A stretch of 40,609 nucleotides of DNA from Bacillota bacterium (GTDB lineage Bacteria; Bacillota; Clostridia; Oscillospirales; Oscillospiraceae): positions 1-40,609 of the forward strand of contig JAQXPK010000082.1 in the NCBI GenBank assembly GCA_029100605.1. Direction: 5' to 3'. The notes under the pieces are model-generated. The model worked only from the letters and a program-made list of their open reading frames with translations. It made no database searches and was not told where the DNA came from. The position numbers and the translations under genes are program-made. Position 1 is the stretch's first letter. Every line of letters begins with the position of its first letter. Shown here one piece after another: positions 23,856-33,600 of this stretch.

Positions 23856-24619
23856 AAATGGAGTTTCGCTCCACTTGGAATATTCTAGGAATTCTGTGCC
23901 TGAGCCTGGTGGGTGCGGGGCTGCTGGGCGGCCTTGCCACCCGGTATCTGGTGAACGCGGACGCCGTGGAGGGCTGGCCAGGGGTGCTCTGCATTCTGAC
24001 AGTCGTCGCCGTGGTTCTCTTCTTTGCCGTCTGCGCGGCGGCAGCGCTGATTCTTCAGATTGTGCGGTTTTACCGCAGTCGCTTCACCGACGAGGGGTAT
24101 CTGACCTTTACCCTGCCCGTGGGCACCCATCAGATTCTGCTGTCCAGTCTGGTCAGCAGCGCGGTGAATCTGATTGCCGTCGCCGCCGTCGCCCTTGTCA
24201 GTCTGGCGCTGATGGGGCTGTGTGCGATTCCCAGTATGGAAATCCTGAAGCAAGGACTGAGCTTGATCCGGCAATCCCTTCCCGCGATCTGGGAGCGGGT
24301 GCTTCAGACGGAGTTTCTTCAGGCGCTGGGGCTGTTTTTGGCGAATGCCGTCGCCAATTATGCCAGTGAGCTGGTGCTGGTCATGCTGGCTGTGACCATC
24401 GGCTCCCTCGTCGCGAAAAAGCACAAGATTCTCGCTGCCGTGGCCTTTTACTACATCCTGCATATCGCTATGTACACCGTCTCCGGCATTGCGCTGGCGC
24501 ACCTGGCGGATACGCCGGAAGGGGTATTTGGTTTCTGGACGGTTGCCAATCTGGTAATTGCGGTTGTCGGATATTTTGCGGCATACTGGCTGGTGGACAG
24601 AAAGCTGAATTTGAACTGA
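23837..24619 (+). CDS. ABC-2 type membrane protein, partner of the YtrB-like ATPase
   Basis: 260 residues with about six hydrophobic segments (for example IVGLC-type first helix near residues 15-40, VVAVVLFFAVCAAAALIL, and a last helix ending AAYWLVDRKLNLN). No named motif, as is usual for ABC-2 permeases. The sequence YRSRFTDEGYLTFTLPV after the second helix is often seen in clostridial members of this group. It begins within the ATPase gene, which shows coupling. Last gene of the three-gene unit, followed by a shared terminator. Confidence 0.85.
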   Translation: MFAKLLKMEFRSTWNILGILCLSLVGAGLLGGLATRYLVNADAVEGWPGVLCILTVVAVVLFFAVCAAAALILQIVRFYRSRFTDEGYLTFTLPVGTHQILLSSLVSSAVNLIAVAAVALVSLALMGLCAIPSMEILKQGLSLIRQSLPAIWERVLQTEFLQALGLFLANAVANYASELVLVMLAVTIGSLVAKKHKILAAVAFYYILHIAMYTVSGIALAHLADTPEGVFGFWTVANLVIAVVGYFAAYWLVDRKLNLN

Positions 24620-24624
24620 CAAAA

Positions 24625-24655
24625 CATCCGGGCCTGCGAAACGCAGACCCGGATG
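24625..24655. terminator. Hairpin between convergent ABC and HIT genes
   Basis: CATCCGGG (24625-24632) / CCCGGATG (24648-24655) with an inner CTGCG / CGCAG pairing and an AAA loop. The hairpin lies in the 41-base gap between two converging genes, CCGTTTTA follows on the plus strand and TGTTTTGTC on the minus strand, so it can serve both. Confidence 0.8.
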
Positions 24656-24660
24656 CCGTT

Positions 24661-25080
24661 TTACAGTGCCGCTTTGATCTTTTCGATCATTTCGTCGTAT
24701 TCCGACTCGGTGAGATAGGTTCTGCCCGGGTTCATGGCGAAGGGCGTTCCCCACTCAAACCCGTCCTTGTACTTGGGCACCAGATGGAAATGGAGGTGGC
24801 AGCCGCCGTCGCCATAGGCACCGTAGTTGATCTTGTCCGGGTGGAAGGCCTTGTGCAGGGCGTTGGCCGCCTGGGCAATGTCGGCGAAAAACAGGTTCCG
24901 CTTCTCGTCGCTGATGTCCACCAGTTCGCTGACGTGATCCTTGTAGGCCACAATCACCCGCCCGGGATGGCTCTGCTCCTTGAAAAGGATCAACTGGCTC
25001 ACCTGAAGGTCGCAGATCTTAATGCCGAAGCCCGCCAGGATGTCGCCGCCCATGCAGTAGCCGCAGTTGCAGTCTTTCAC
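24661..25080 (-). CDS. HIT family protein (histidine-triad nucleotide hydrolase)
   Basis: 139 residues, cytoplasmic. The histidine triad is His95-x-His97-x-His99 in CHLHFHLVP; the middle His is the catalytic one in HINT-type nucleotidyl hydrolases. The N-terminus has Cys4, Cys6 and Cys9 (CNCGYC) and could bind zinc with the upstream-facing histidines, as in zinc-carrying HIT proteins. The start is GTG at 25080, with GAGAGGTGA overlapping the stop of the GH2 gene, so the two genes are coupled (11-base gap). Likely activity: hydrolysis of purine nucleoside phosphoramidates or dinucleotides. Link to the GH2 gene is not obvious. Confidence 0.9.
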   Translation of the reverse strand: MKDCNCGYCMGGDILAGFGIKICDLQVSQLILFKEQSHPGRVIVAYKDHVSELVDISDEKRNLFFADIAQAANALHKAFHPDKINYGAYGDGGCHLHFHLVPKYKDGFEWGTPFAMNPGRTYLTESEYDEMIEKIKAAL

Positions 25081-25091
25081 AGCGTCACCTC

Positions 25092-27323
25092 TCAGGGCTT
25101 CTTGATCTTGGTGAGGGCCTCGTTCAGCTTCAGCTTCACGTCGGCGGGAATCTTGTCGCCGCCCATCTTCAGCATATCGGACAGGCGCATCATATTGAAG
25201 AATTCCGCCATGTCGCCGCCCATGGTGGCGTCACCCAGCAAGCCGCCGGCGCTGCCCATGGCAGCGGAAAGCACGCCGTCCAGAATCTTGGCAGTCTCGG
25301 GATTGGCCTTCAGCACGCTGATCTTATCCTTGATGGAGTAGTAGCCCTTGGGGAACTTCAGCGCTTTACGGGCGGCCACAGCAGCAGGATCGTCGAACCA
25401 GTTAGCACCCTGGTTGCCCTCGGGCAGATCGTAGGCGTAGTTGTGCTCGGCAACGCCGTTCAGGGTGATCTCGTTGCCCTTGACCTCGCCACTGAAGGCG
25501 GTGACGGTGTTGGCGCCGTCCTTCAGCGCCACGTTCTCGAAGGTAATCATGTGATCGACCGTCTTCTTGGTCTCCACCTGCGCACCGTTGACCACCAGGG
25601 TCACCTCGTCGCAGTTGGTATAGACGATGACATTGCGTTCCTCCGGGGCGCGGTCAACAAACCGACCGCCGGAGACATAAACCATGGGTTCGGGATTCCA
25701 CCAGGCCTTGTAGATGTAGAAGGCGTCCTTCTTGGTCTTGCGGTCGTAGGTGATCAGACCCTTGTTGTTCATGCCCTGGACGCCGCCCTCATTCCGAGAG
25801 TCGGCGGCAAAGTCGAAGCAGTTCCACACATGGGTGCTCCACAGGTAGGGGCGGGCAGCAAAGGTCTTGAGCATCTCCTGATGGTAGTGGTTGGCGTACT
25901 CCTCGGTGTAGTCGTGGTTGTCCGGGTCGGCGGTGTGCCACTTGAGGATGTTCTCCGCGCCGTACTCGGAGATGCCCAGGCAGCGATCGGGATTCGTGGC
26001 GTGGAACTTGTCCAGCCAGGGGCCGTTGTCCTCCACGTCCCCCACATACCAGCCAAAGTAGTGGTTGTAGGACAGCACATCGGTAATGGCAACGTGCTCG
26101 GAGTTCATGGGCACCATGGAAACCTCCGCCATGGTGGTCAGACGGCTGGGATCCAGCTTCTTGCACAGGGCGTTCAGATCGCACAGGTTGCGATACAGCC
26201 CCTCGCTCTCGCCGGTGATGGTGATCTCATTGGAGATGCCCCAGAAGCAGATGGCGGGGTGGTTGTAGTTCTGGGAGATTAGCTCGGTCATCTGAGAAAT
26301 GGTGTTGTCATAGGCTTCCTGGGTGGGAATGTACTGGGAGATGAAGGGAATCTCCGCCCACAGAACAAAACCGGTGTGGTCGCACAGATCGTAGAAATAC
26401 TGGTCGTGCTGGTAGTGGGCCAGACGGATGGTGTTGGCACCCAGTTCCTTGATGAGGGCAACATCCTCCTCATGGTCGGCCTTGGAGATGGCCCAGCCCT
26501 TGTCCTTGCGATCCTGATGGCGGGAGACGCCGTGGAGGGGCACATTCTTACCGTTGAGCCAGAAGCCGGTGTTGGGATCCACGTGGAAGGAACGGTAGCC
26601 GTAGGTCACGGTAACGGCATCCACCACCTCGCCGCCTTTGACAAGCTCGGCCTCGCAGGTGTAGCAGTAGGGATCCGCCATGCCGTTCCACAGATGGGGC
26701 GCATCCACATCCAGCTTGACCACGGCGTGCTCCTCAGCCTCGGTCTCGGCGGCACCGACTGCCTTGCCCTCGGCGTCCTTCAGGGTTACCTTCACGGTGC
26801 AGCCGTCGGCGTTGACGGGGAACAGGTCAACCCGGGTCTTGCCGTTGCCCCGGGGGGTGACAAAGACGGCGTTGGTACCGGTTTTCAGCAGATCAAAGTG
26901 GCTCTCGTCCACCTCAATGAAGTTCACGTCCCGGTACAGGCCGCCATAGAAGGTAAAGTCGGCGTTCTGGGGATAGATGTCGCTTTTCGCGTTGGAAACC
27001 GCCACGGTCAGGACGTTGCCGCTCTGCTTCATTGCGGGGGTCAGGTCAAAACGGAAGGTGGAGAAGCCGCCCTTGTGGGTGCCCAGCTCCCGTCCATTGC
27101 AGTAAACGGTGGCTACATGGTTGGCGCCCTGAATCTCGATGTACTGCTTTTTGCCGGGGGTGGGGTCGGGCAGGTCGATCTCGTAGGTGCCGATGCCCCG
27201 CCAGTAATCGTTGCCGCCGTCCTGACCGTCGAAGGCGTTCCAGGTGTGGGGCAGCGCCACCGTGGTCATCGTCTCGCCCTGCTTGGCGAAGCGCGCCTGG
27301 GTCAAAAGTGTTACATTCCGCAT
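25092..27323 (-). CDS. Glycoside hydrolase family 2 enzyme, beta-galactosidase-like
   Basis: 743 residues, no signal peptide, so cytoplasmic; substrates must be imported as oligosaccharides or glycosides. Domain order: GH2 sugar-binding domain (about 10-160), immunoglobulin-like domain (160-270), TIM barrel (270-560, opening with GVSRHQDR and NTIRLAHYQHD), and a C-terminal tail of Ig-like (about 590-660) plus helical parts. Acid/base Glu366 is in WGISNEI and the nucleophile Glu453 in LGISEYGAE. The site does not look like the bacterial beta-glucuronidase pattern (NEP and NxKG motifs are not seen), so beta-galactosidase or another GH2 activity is more likely. ATG at 27323 follows AAAGGAGA; the open frame upstream lacks a site. 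Co-transcribed with the HIT gene. Confidence 0.88.
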   Translation of the reverse strand: MRNVTLLTQARFAKQGETMTTVALPHTWNAFDGQDGGNDYWRGIGTYEIDLPDPTPGKKQYIEIQGANHVATVYCNGRELGTHKGGFSTFRFDLTPAMKQSGNVLTVAVSNAKSDIYPQNADFTFYGGLYRDVNFIEVDESHFDLLKTGTNAVFVTPRGNGKTRVDLFPVNADGCTVKVTLKDAEGKAVGAAETEAEEHAVVKLDVDAPHLWNGMADPYCYTCEAELVKGGEVVDAVTVTYGYRSFHVDPNTGFWLNGKNVPLHGVSRHQDRKDKGWAISKADHEEDVALIKELGANTIRLAHYQHDQYFYDLCDHTGFVLWAEIPFISQYIPTQEAYDNTISQMTELISQNYNHPAICFWGISNEITITGESEGLYRNLCDLNALCKKLDPSRLTTMAEVSMVPMNSEHVAITDVLSYNHYFGWYVGDVEDNGPWLDKFHATNPDRCLGISEYGAENILKWHTADPDNHDYTEEYANHYHQEMLKTFAARPYLWSTHVWNCFDFAADSRNEGGVQGMNNKGLITYDRKTKKDAFYIYKAWWNPEPMVYVSGGRFVDRAPEERNVIVYTNCDEVTLVVNGAQVETKKTVDHMITFENVALKDGANTVTAFSGEVKGNEITLNGVAEHNYAYDLPEGNQGANWFDDPAAVAARKALKFPKGYYSIKDKISVLKANPETAKILDGVLSAAMGSAGGLLGDATMGGDMAEFFNMMRLSDMLKMGGDKIPADVKLKLNEALTKIKKP

Positions 27324-27378
27324 ACGTGTTTGTCTCCTTTCAGATGCAAGCAATTTCTTGTGAAAATTGTCTAAAATG

Positions 27379-27407
27379 ATTTTAACATAGATTATTTTGC
27401 TGGTCAA
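27379..27407 (-). promoter_or_regulatory. Promoter of the GH2-HIT unit
   Basis: On the minus strand TTGACC (27407-27402), 17-base spacer ending in TGT, TAAAAT (27384-27379), about 56 bases before the GH2 start codon. Confidence 0.7.
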
Positions 27408-27679
27408 GATGACGGCGAAAAAACTTTTTCCTCTTTTGTGACACAGATTTGCGGTTGTGCCGCACTTTCACGCCCGTCTCCCCTCTGCTGTTGTTCCCCC
27501 GGTGCTTTTTCCCGGGAAATCCCCGGGCTGTGCCAATTTGCCCACGAATTTGGGGAAATAAGGTCACATTTTCTGGTATTATTTCATATTGTATTCCCAG
27601 CGGTTCCATGATACCATAATGGTTACACACATTTGTCTTTATCGCGTGGACGATTCTGCTTTTTCAAAGGAGAGAGGTT
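27408..27679. other. Divergent intergenic region between GH2 and the phosphoglycerate mutase gene
   Basis: No gene is supported in the 356-base gap (27324-27679). Two CCCGGG palindromes at 27511-27516 and 27522-27527 can pair as a hairpin. TGGTATTAT (27574-27582) is an extended -10 type box that could drive the plus-strand gene, but no good -35 box precedes it; ACCAT-A-ATGGT (27613-27623) is a short inverted repeat. No riboswitch class was recognised. Confidence 0.35.
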
Positions 27680-28876
27680 ATGAAGTATATTGTGATCCTG
27701 GGGGACGGCATGGCGGATGAGCCGATTGCCGCGTTGGACGGTGAAACCCCTCTTGCCAGAGCCGCTACGCCTGTCATGGATGAGCTTGCCGCCAAGGGCG
27801 AGCTGGGCATGGTTCAGAACGTTCCCGCCGGAATGGCCCCCGGCAGCGACGTTGCCAATCTGTCCGTTCTGGGCTACAACCCCGCAGTGTTCTACTCCGG
27901 ACGATCTCCCCTGGAGGCGCTGAGCGTGGGCGTTGACATGGAGCCGACGGACATCGTGCTGCGGTGCAACCTTGTCACCCTGACGGAGCCGGAGCCTTAC
28001 GCCGAAAAGACCATTCTGGATCACAGCTCCGGAGAGATCTCCACCGCCGATGCCAACGTGCTCATGGACGCCATCCGGAAGGAATTCAACAATTCGGAAT
28101 TTCAGTATTACACCGGCACCAGCTACCGCCACATCACCATTTGGAAAAACGGTGCCATGCCCCAGCTGGAGCCGCCCCATGACCACCTGACCCAGGTCAT
28201 CGGCCCCTACCTGCCCCAGGAGCCGAAGCTCCGGGCGATGATGGAAAAGAGCTTTACCATTCTCAACAACCACCCGCTGAACCTGGAGCGGGCGGCAAAG
28301 GGCAAAAACAAGGCCAACTCCCTGTGGTTCTGGGGCGCTGGCACCAAGCCCAGCCTCGCCAGCTTCACGGAAAAGACGGGTCTGAAAGGCGCCATGGTCT
28401 CCGCCGTGGATCTGCTCAAGGGCATCGCCGTAGGGGCAGGGATGCGGGTCTACAAGGTGCCGGGAGCCACCGGCTCTCTGGACACCAACTTTGAGGGCAA
28501 GGCTCAGGCCGCCATCGACGCCCTGCTCCGGGACGGCTGCGACTTTGTGTATGTCCATGTGGAAGCCCCCGATGAAATGGGGCACCAGGGTCTGCTGAAG
28601 GAGAAGATCCAGTCCATCGAGTACCTGGATCGCCGCCTCATCGCTCCGGTGAAGCAGGCCATGGAGGAGGCGGGCGAGGACTTCCGGATGCTGGTGCTGC
28701 CCGACCATCCCACCCCCATCCGGGTTCGCACCCACACCGGCGGCGCAGTGCCCTACGTGCTCTACGACAGCACCCGCCAGCGCAAAACCACCCAGAAATA
28801 CACCGAGGCCGAGGCTCAGGCCAGCGGCAACTACGAGCCGGACGGCTACAAGCTCATCGACCGGCTGTTGAAATAA
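27680..28876 (+). CDS. apgM: 2,3-bisphosphoglycerate-independent phosphoglycerate mutase, archaeal type (ApgM)
   Basis: Glycolytic/gluconeogenic enzyme that interconverts 3- and 2-phosphoglycerate, alkaline-phosphatase superfamily. 398 residues, as usual for the archaeal-type enzyme and shorter than GpmI (about 510). Metal ligand Asp9 in ILGDGMAD and the nucleophile Ser56 in GSDVANLSVLGYNP are clear; later VHVEAPDEMGHQG and LVLPDHPTPI supply further metal ligands. GGAGAGAGG lies before ATG. Single gene, followed by a repeat region. This family is common in clostridia, either alone or beside GpmI; which one is the main enzyme in this organism cannot be seen here. Confidence 0.92.
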   Translation: MKYIVILGDGMADEPIAALDGETPLARAATPVMDELAAKGELGMVQNVPAGMAPGSDVANLSVLGYNPAVFYSGRSPLEALSVGVDMEPTDIVLRCNLVTLTEPEPYAEKTILDHSSGEISTADANVLMDAIRKEFNNSEFQYYTGTSYRHITIWKNGAMPQLEPPHDHLTQVIGPYLPQEPKLRAMMEKSFTILNNHPLNLERAAKGKNKANSLWFWGAGTKPSLASFTEKTGLKGAMVSAVDLLKGIAVGAGMRVYKVPGATGSLDTNFEGKAQAAIDALLRDGCDFVYVHVEAPDEMGHQGLLKEKIQSIEYLDRRLIAPVKQAMEEAGEDFRMLVLPDHPTPIRVRTHTGGAVPYVLYDSTRQRKTTQKYTEAEAQASGNYEPDGYKLIDRLLK

Positions 28877-29011
28877 GCGTAATAGCCGATAAATTGAATT
28901 TGTGGGGATGCCCCCGCGGGCAATGCGTGACGGGGACAGGGCGGAATCTTTGCCCCTCCTGGGTACCGCTTGGTTCGTTACAGAGCAGAAAATGCAATTT
29001 ACCGTACTGGT

Positions 29012-29155
29012 GCGGCAGCATCCTTGGCTCTCCCTTTGGGAGAGCTGTCACCGCAGGTGACTGAGAGGGTATCTCGGTACAGCGTACCCTCTCCGTCAAA
29101 AATCGAAGATTTTTGCCACCTCTCCCATAGGGAGAGGCAAGGCGGCTGCGCCGCG
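29012..29155. repeat. Hairpin-rich palindromic repeat (MITE-like)
   Basis: Core at 29022-29142 with inverted ends of 23 bases that match at 21 positions: the left starts CCTTGGCTCTCCC and the right, reversed, starts CCTTGCCTCTCCC. Similarity of the ends continues loosely outward to about 29012 and 29155 (GCGGC-AGC). Inside are nested hairpins: TCACC-GCA-GGTGA (29048-29060), GAGGGTA (29065-29071)/TACCCTC (29085-29091), and CAAAAATC-GAA-GATTTTTG (29097-29115). It has no ORF of its own and no transposase. I recall near-identical sequences as a common dispersed repeat in gut Ruminococcaceae, which needs a database check. Confidence 0.75.
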
Positions 29156-29317
29156 AAACTGCAGATTGCAAGGAAAGAGACTGCCGAAACCCTGTACTGG
29201 CTGGAACTCCTCCACGAATGTGCCTACCTGCCAGATAAGCCCTATTCATCAACCTATGCCGACTGTGAGGAAATACAAGCATTGCTGACAGCCGCCATAA
29301 AAACCTGCGAAGAATAA
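29156..29317 (+). pseudogene. Remnant of a four-helix-bundle (23S rRNA intervening-sequence type) protein gene
   Basis: The last 53 codons before TAA read as the C-terminal helices of the small four-helix-bundle family often annotated as S23 ribosomal/IVS protein: KETAETLYWLELLHEC, then YADCEEIQALLTAAIKT. The N-terminal two-thirds of this family (with the RSGTSIGAN-type helix) is missing upstream. Instead the frame runs straight into the palindromic repeat, which supplies an artificial start region back to an ATG at 28970. I read this as a gene truncated at its 5' side by the repeat or by a deletion at the repeat boundary. The short ATCTCCTATCT direct repeats at 29325-29358 follow. Confidence 0.75.
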
Positions 29318-29377
29318 CCAACCATATCTCCTATCTTCTATCTTGTATCTCCTATCTAAATGAAAGAGGTGCTTACC

Positions 29378-30643
<1,266 letters not shown>

Positions 30644-30680
30644 AGCCAAACCGCCCCAGGATATAGAGGAGGTACATCCC

Positions 30681-33600
30681 ATGGTATACCGCGTATTTGT
30701 AGAAAAAAAGGAAGGCCTGGACAACGAGGCCCGAGGCCTGCTGAACGAGGCGAGAACGCTTCTCGGCATGGAGCGCCTGGAAAAGGTTCGACTGATCAAC
30801 CGCTATGACGCGGAGAACATTCCGGAAGAACTGTTCCGCTATGCCGTGAAAACCGTTTTCTCCGAGCCGCAGCTGGACATCGTCTCGGCGTCCATAGCGC
30901 TGCCTGGCGCGGCTGTTTTCGCCGTGGAGGCGCTGCCGGGGCAGTTCGACCAGCGGGCGGATTCCGCCGCCCAGTGCATTCAGATCATCTCCCAGGGAGA
31001 GCGCCCCCTGATCCGCACCGCTAAGGTCTACGCCCTGTACGGCGAATTGACGGAAGCGGACATCGCGGAATTCAAGAAATATGTCATCAACCCGGTGGAG
31101 TGCCGGGAGGCGTCTTTGGAAGTGCCCGAGACCCTGGAAGCCCACTATGCCGCTCCGGAGACTGTGGCAACCGTCACCGGCTTTACCGGCATGGACGAAG
31201 CAGCTCTGTCCGGGCTGCTGAACAGTCTGGGTCTTGCCATGGACTTGGATGATCTGAAGTTCCTCCAGACCTATTTCCGGGAGGAAGAGCACCGGGATCC
31301 CACCATCACCGAAATTCGGGTAGTGGACACCTACTGGTCTGATCACTGTCGGCACACCACCTTCTCCACCCACCTGGACAAGATCAAAATCGACGATCCC
31401 GCCGTTCAGGCTGGCTACGAGGATTACCTTGCCGCCCGGGTGGCGGTCTATGGTGAGGAAAAGGCCGCGATGCGCCCCCAGACCCTGATGGACATTGCCA
31501 CCATCGGCGCCAAGTACCTGAAAAAGCAGGGCGCGCTGCCTGAGCTGGACGAGAGCGAGGAGATCAACGCCTGCTCGATCCATGTGGACGCCCAGGTCAA
31601 CGGCGAAAAACAGGATTGGCTGTTGATGTTCAAGAACGAGACCCACAACCACCCCACCGAGATTGAGCCTTTCGGCGGCGCTGCCACCTGTATCGGCGGC
31701 TGCATCCGCGACCCTCTGTCCGGTCGTGCCTACGTCCATCAGGCCATGCGGGTCACCGGCGCGGGCGACCCCCGGAAGTCCCTGAAGGACACGCTGCCCG
31801 GCAAGCTGCCTCAGCGGAAGCTGTGCCAGACCGCCGCCGCCGGTTACTCCTCCTACGGCAACCAAATTGGCCTTGCCACAGGCCATGTGGCGGAGCTGTA
31901 CCACGAAGGCTATGTCGCCAAGCGTTTGGAGTGCGGCGCGGTGGTTGCCGCCGCGCCTGCGGAAAATGTCCGGCGGGAATGCCCCGCCCCTGGGGACGTG
32001 GTCATCCTGCTGGGGGGACGCACCGGTCGTGACGGCATCGGCGGCGCTACCGGCTCCTCCAAGAGCCACAACCTGAAATCCCTGACCACCATGGCCTCCG
32101 AGGTGCAGAAGGGCAACGCGCCCGAGGAGCGGAAGATCCAGCGGCTGTTCCGCCGCAGCGAGGTCACCCGCCTCATCAAGCGCTGCAACGACTTCGGCGC
32201 CGGCGGCGTGTCCGTTGCCATCGGCGAGCTGGCGGACGGCCTGCGGATTGATCTGGATGCCGTGCGGAAGAAGTACGAGGGTCTGGACGGCACTGAGCTT
32301 GCCATTTCCGAATCCCAGGAGCGGATGGCTGTCGTCGTGGCTCCTGAGGACGCGGATGCCTTCATTGCCGCGGCGGAGTCTGAGAACCTGGAGGCCTACC
32401 GGGTGGCCGTGGTCACGGAAGAGCCCCGGATGGTCATGACCTGGAAGGGCAATACCATTGCCGACCTGTCCCGGGATTTCCTGAACACCAACGGCGCGGT
32501 GAAGCACACCGCCGTGCAGGTGGACAAATGCGACCGCCCCATGGTTATCGTGGAATCCAGCCTGAAGGAGATTGCCTCCAACCTGAAATTTGCCTCCCAG
32601 CGGGGTCTTGTAGAGCGGTTCGATTCCACCATCGGCGCCGGTTCTCTGCTGATGCCCTTCGGCGGCAAAAATCAGTCCACCCCCGCCCAGGCCATGGCGG
32701 CGCTGCTGCCGGTGCTGCCGGGACAGTCCACCGATCAGGGCAGCGTGATGGCCTGGGGCTGCGACCCCGACTGGCTCAGCGCCGACCCCTATACCGGCGC
32801 AAAAGCCAGTGTCATTTCCTCCATGGCGAAAATTGTAGCTGCCGGCGCGGACTACAAAAAGGCTTACCTGACGCTCCAGGAGTTCTTTGAAAAGCTCCGG
32901 GACGACCCGAAACGCTGGGGTAAGCCCTTCCAGGCGCTGCTGGGGGCGCTGAATGCCCAGCTGGGCTTGAACGCGGCTGCCATCGGCGGCAAGGATTCCA
33001 TGTCCGGCTCCTTCATGGATAAAGACGTGCCGCCCACGCTTGTTTCCTTCGCCATCGCCCCCATCAAGGCCGGGGAAGTGATTTCCACCGAATTCAAGGA
33101 GCCGGGGCACCCGGTCTACCGCTTCGGCGGCTACAGCCTGTCCAATTACGCCGGCTGGAAACAATGCTGGGAGACGTTCCACACACTTTGCCAGGCAGGT
33201 AAGGTCAAAGCCGCCTGGGCGGAGGAGGGCGGCGGCACCGCTGAAGCCGTCATGAAAATGGCCTTTGGCAACGACATCGGCTTTGCCTCCGCCGCCAATG
33301 CGGGGTTGAACTACGGCCCCGGCTACGGCTGCATCGTCGCCGAGCTGACGGAGGAGTGCGCCGCTGGCTGCGCCGAGCTGATCGGCTACACCACTGCCGA
33401 GAAGAGCATTACCTTCGGTCATGAAACCGTCTCCATCCAGGAACTGTATCGGCTGAACACGGCGGTTCTGGAGGACGTATATCCCACCGAGGCAGCCGCC
33501 CCCGCCGGGGAGATGCCCGCCTTCTCCGGCGAATACACCGACCGGGTGGCTCCTGCCGTAAAAACGGCAAAGCCCCGGGTACTGATTCCCGTGTTCCCCG

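Noticed and set aside
25092..27323. Beta-glucuronidase (gut GUS) assignment
   Set aside because: The acid/base region reads GISNEIT rather than an NEP-type site, and the NxKG glucuronate-binding motif was not found.
27511..27527. Terminator for GH2 or for the mutase gene formed by the two CCCGGG palindromes
   Set aside because: It lies upstream of both divergent genes and has no T-run in the proper direction.
28970..29317. 115-codon open frame as an intact gene
   Set aside because: Its first 60 codons lie in or around a palindromic repeat and only the last 53 resemble a real protein family; there is no ribosome binding site at the ATG.
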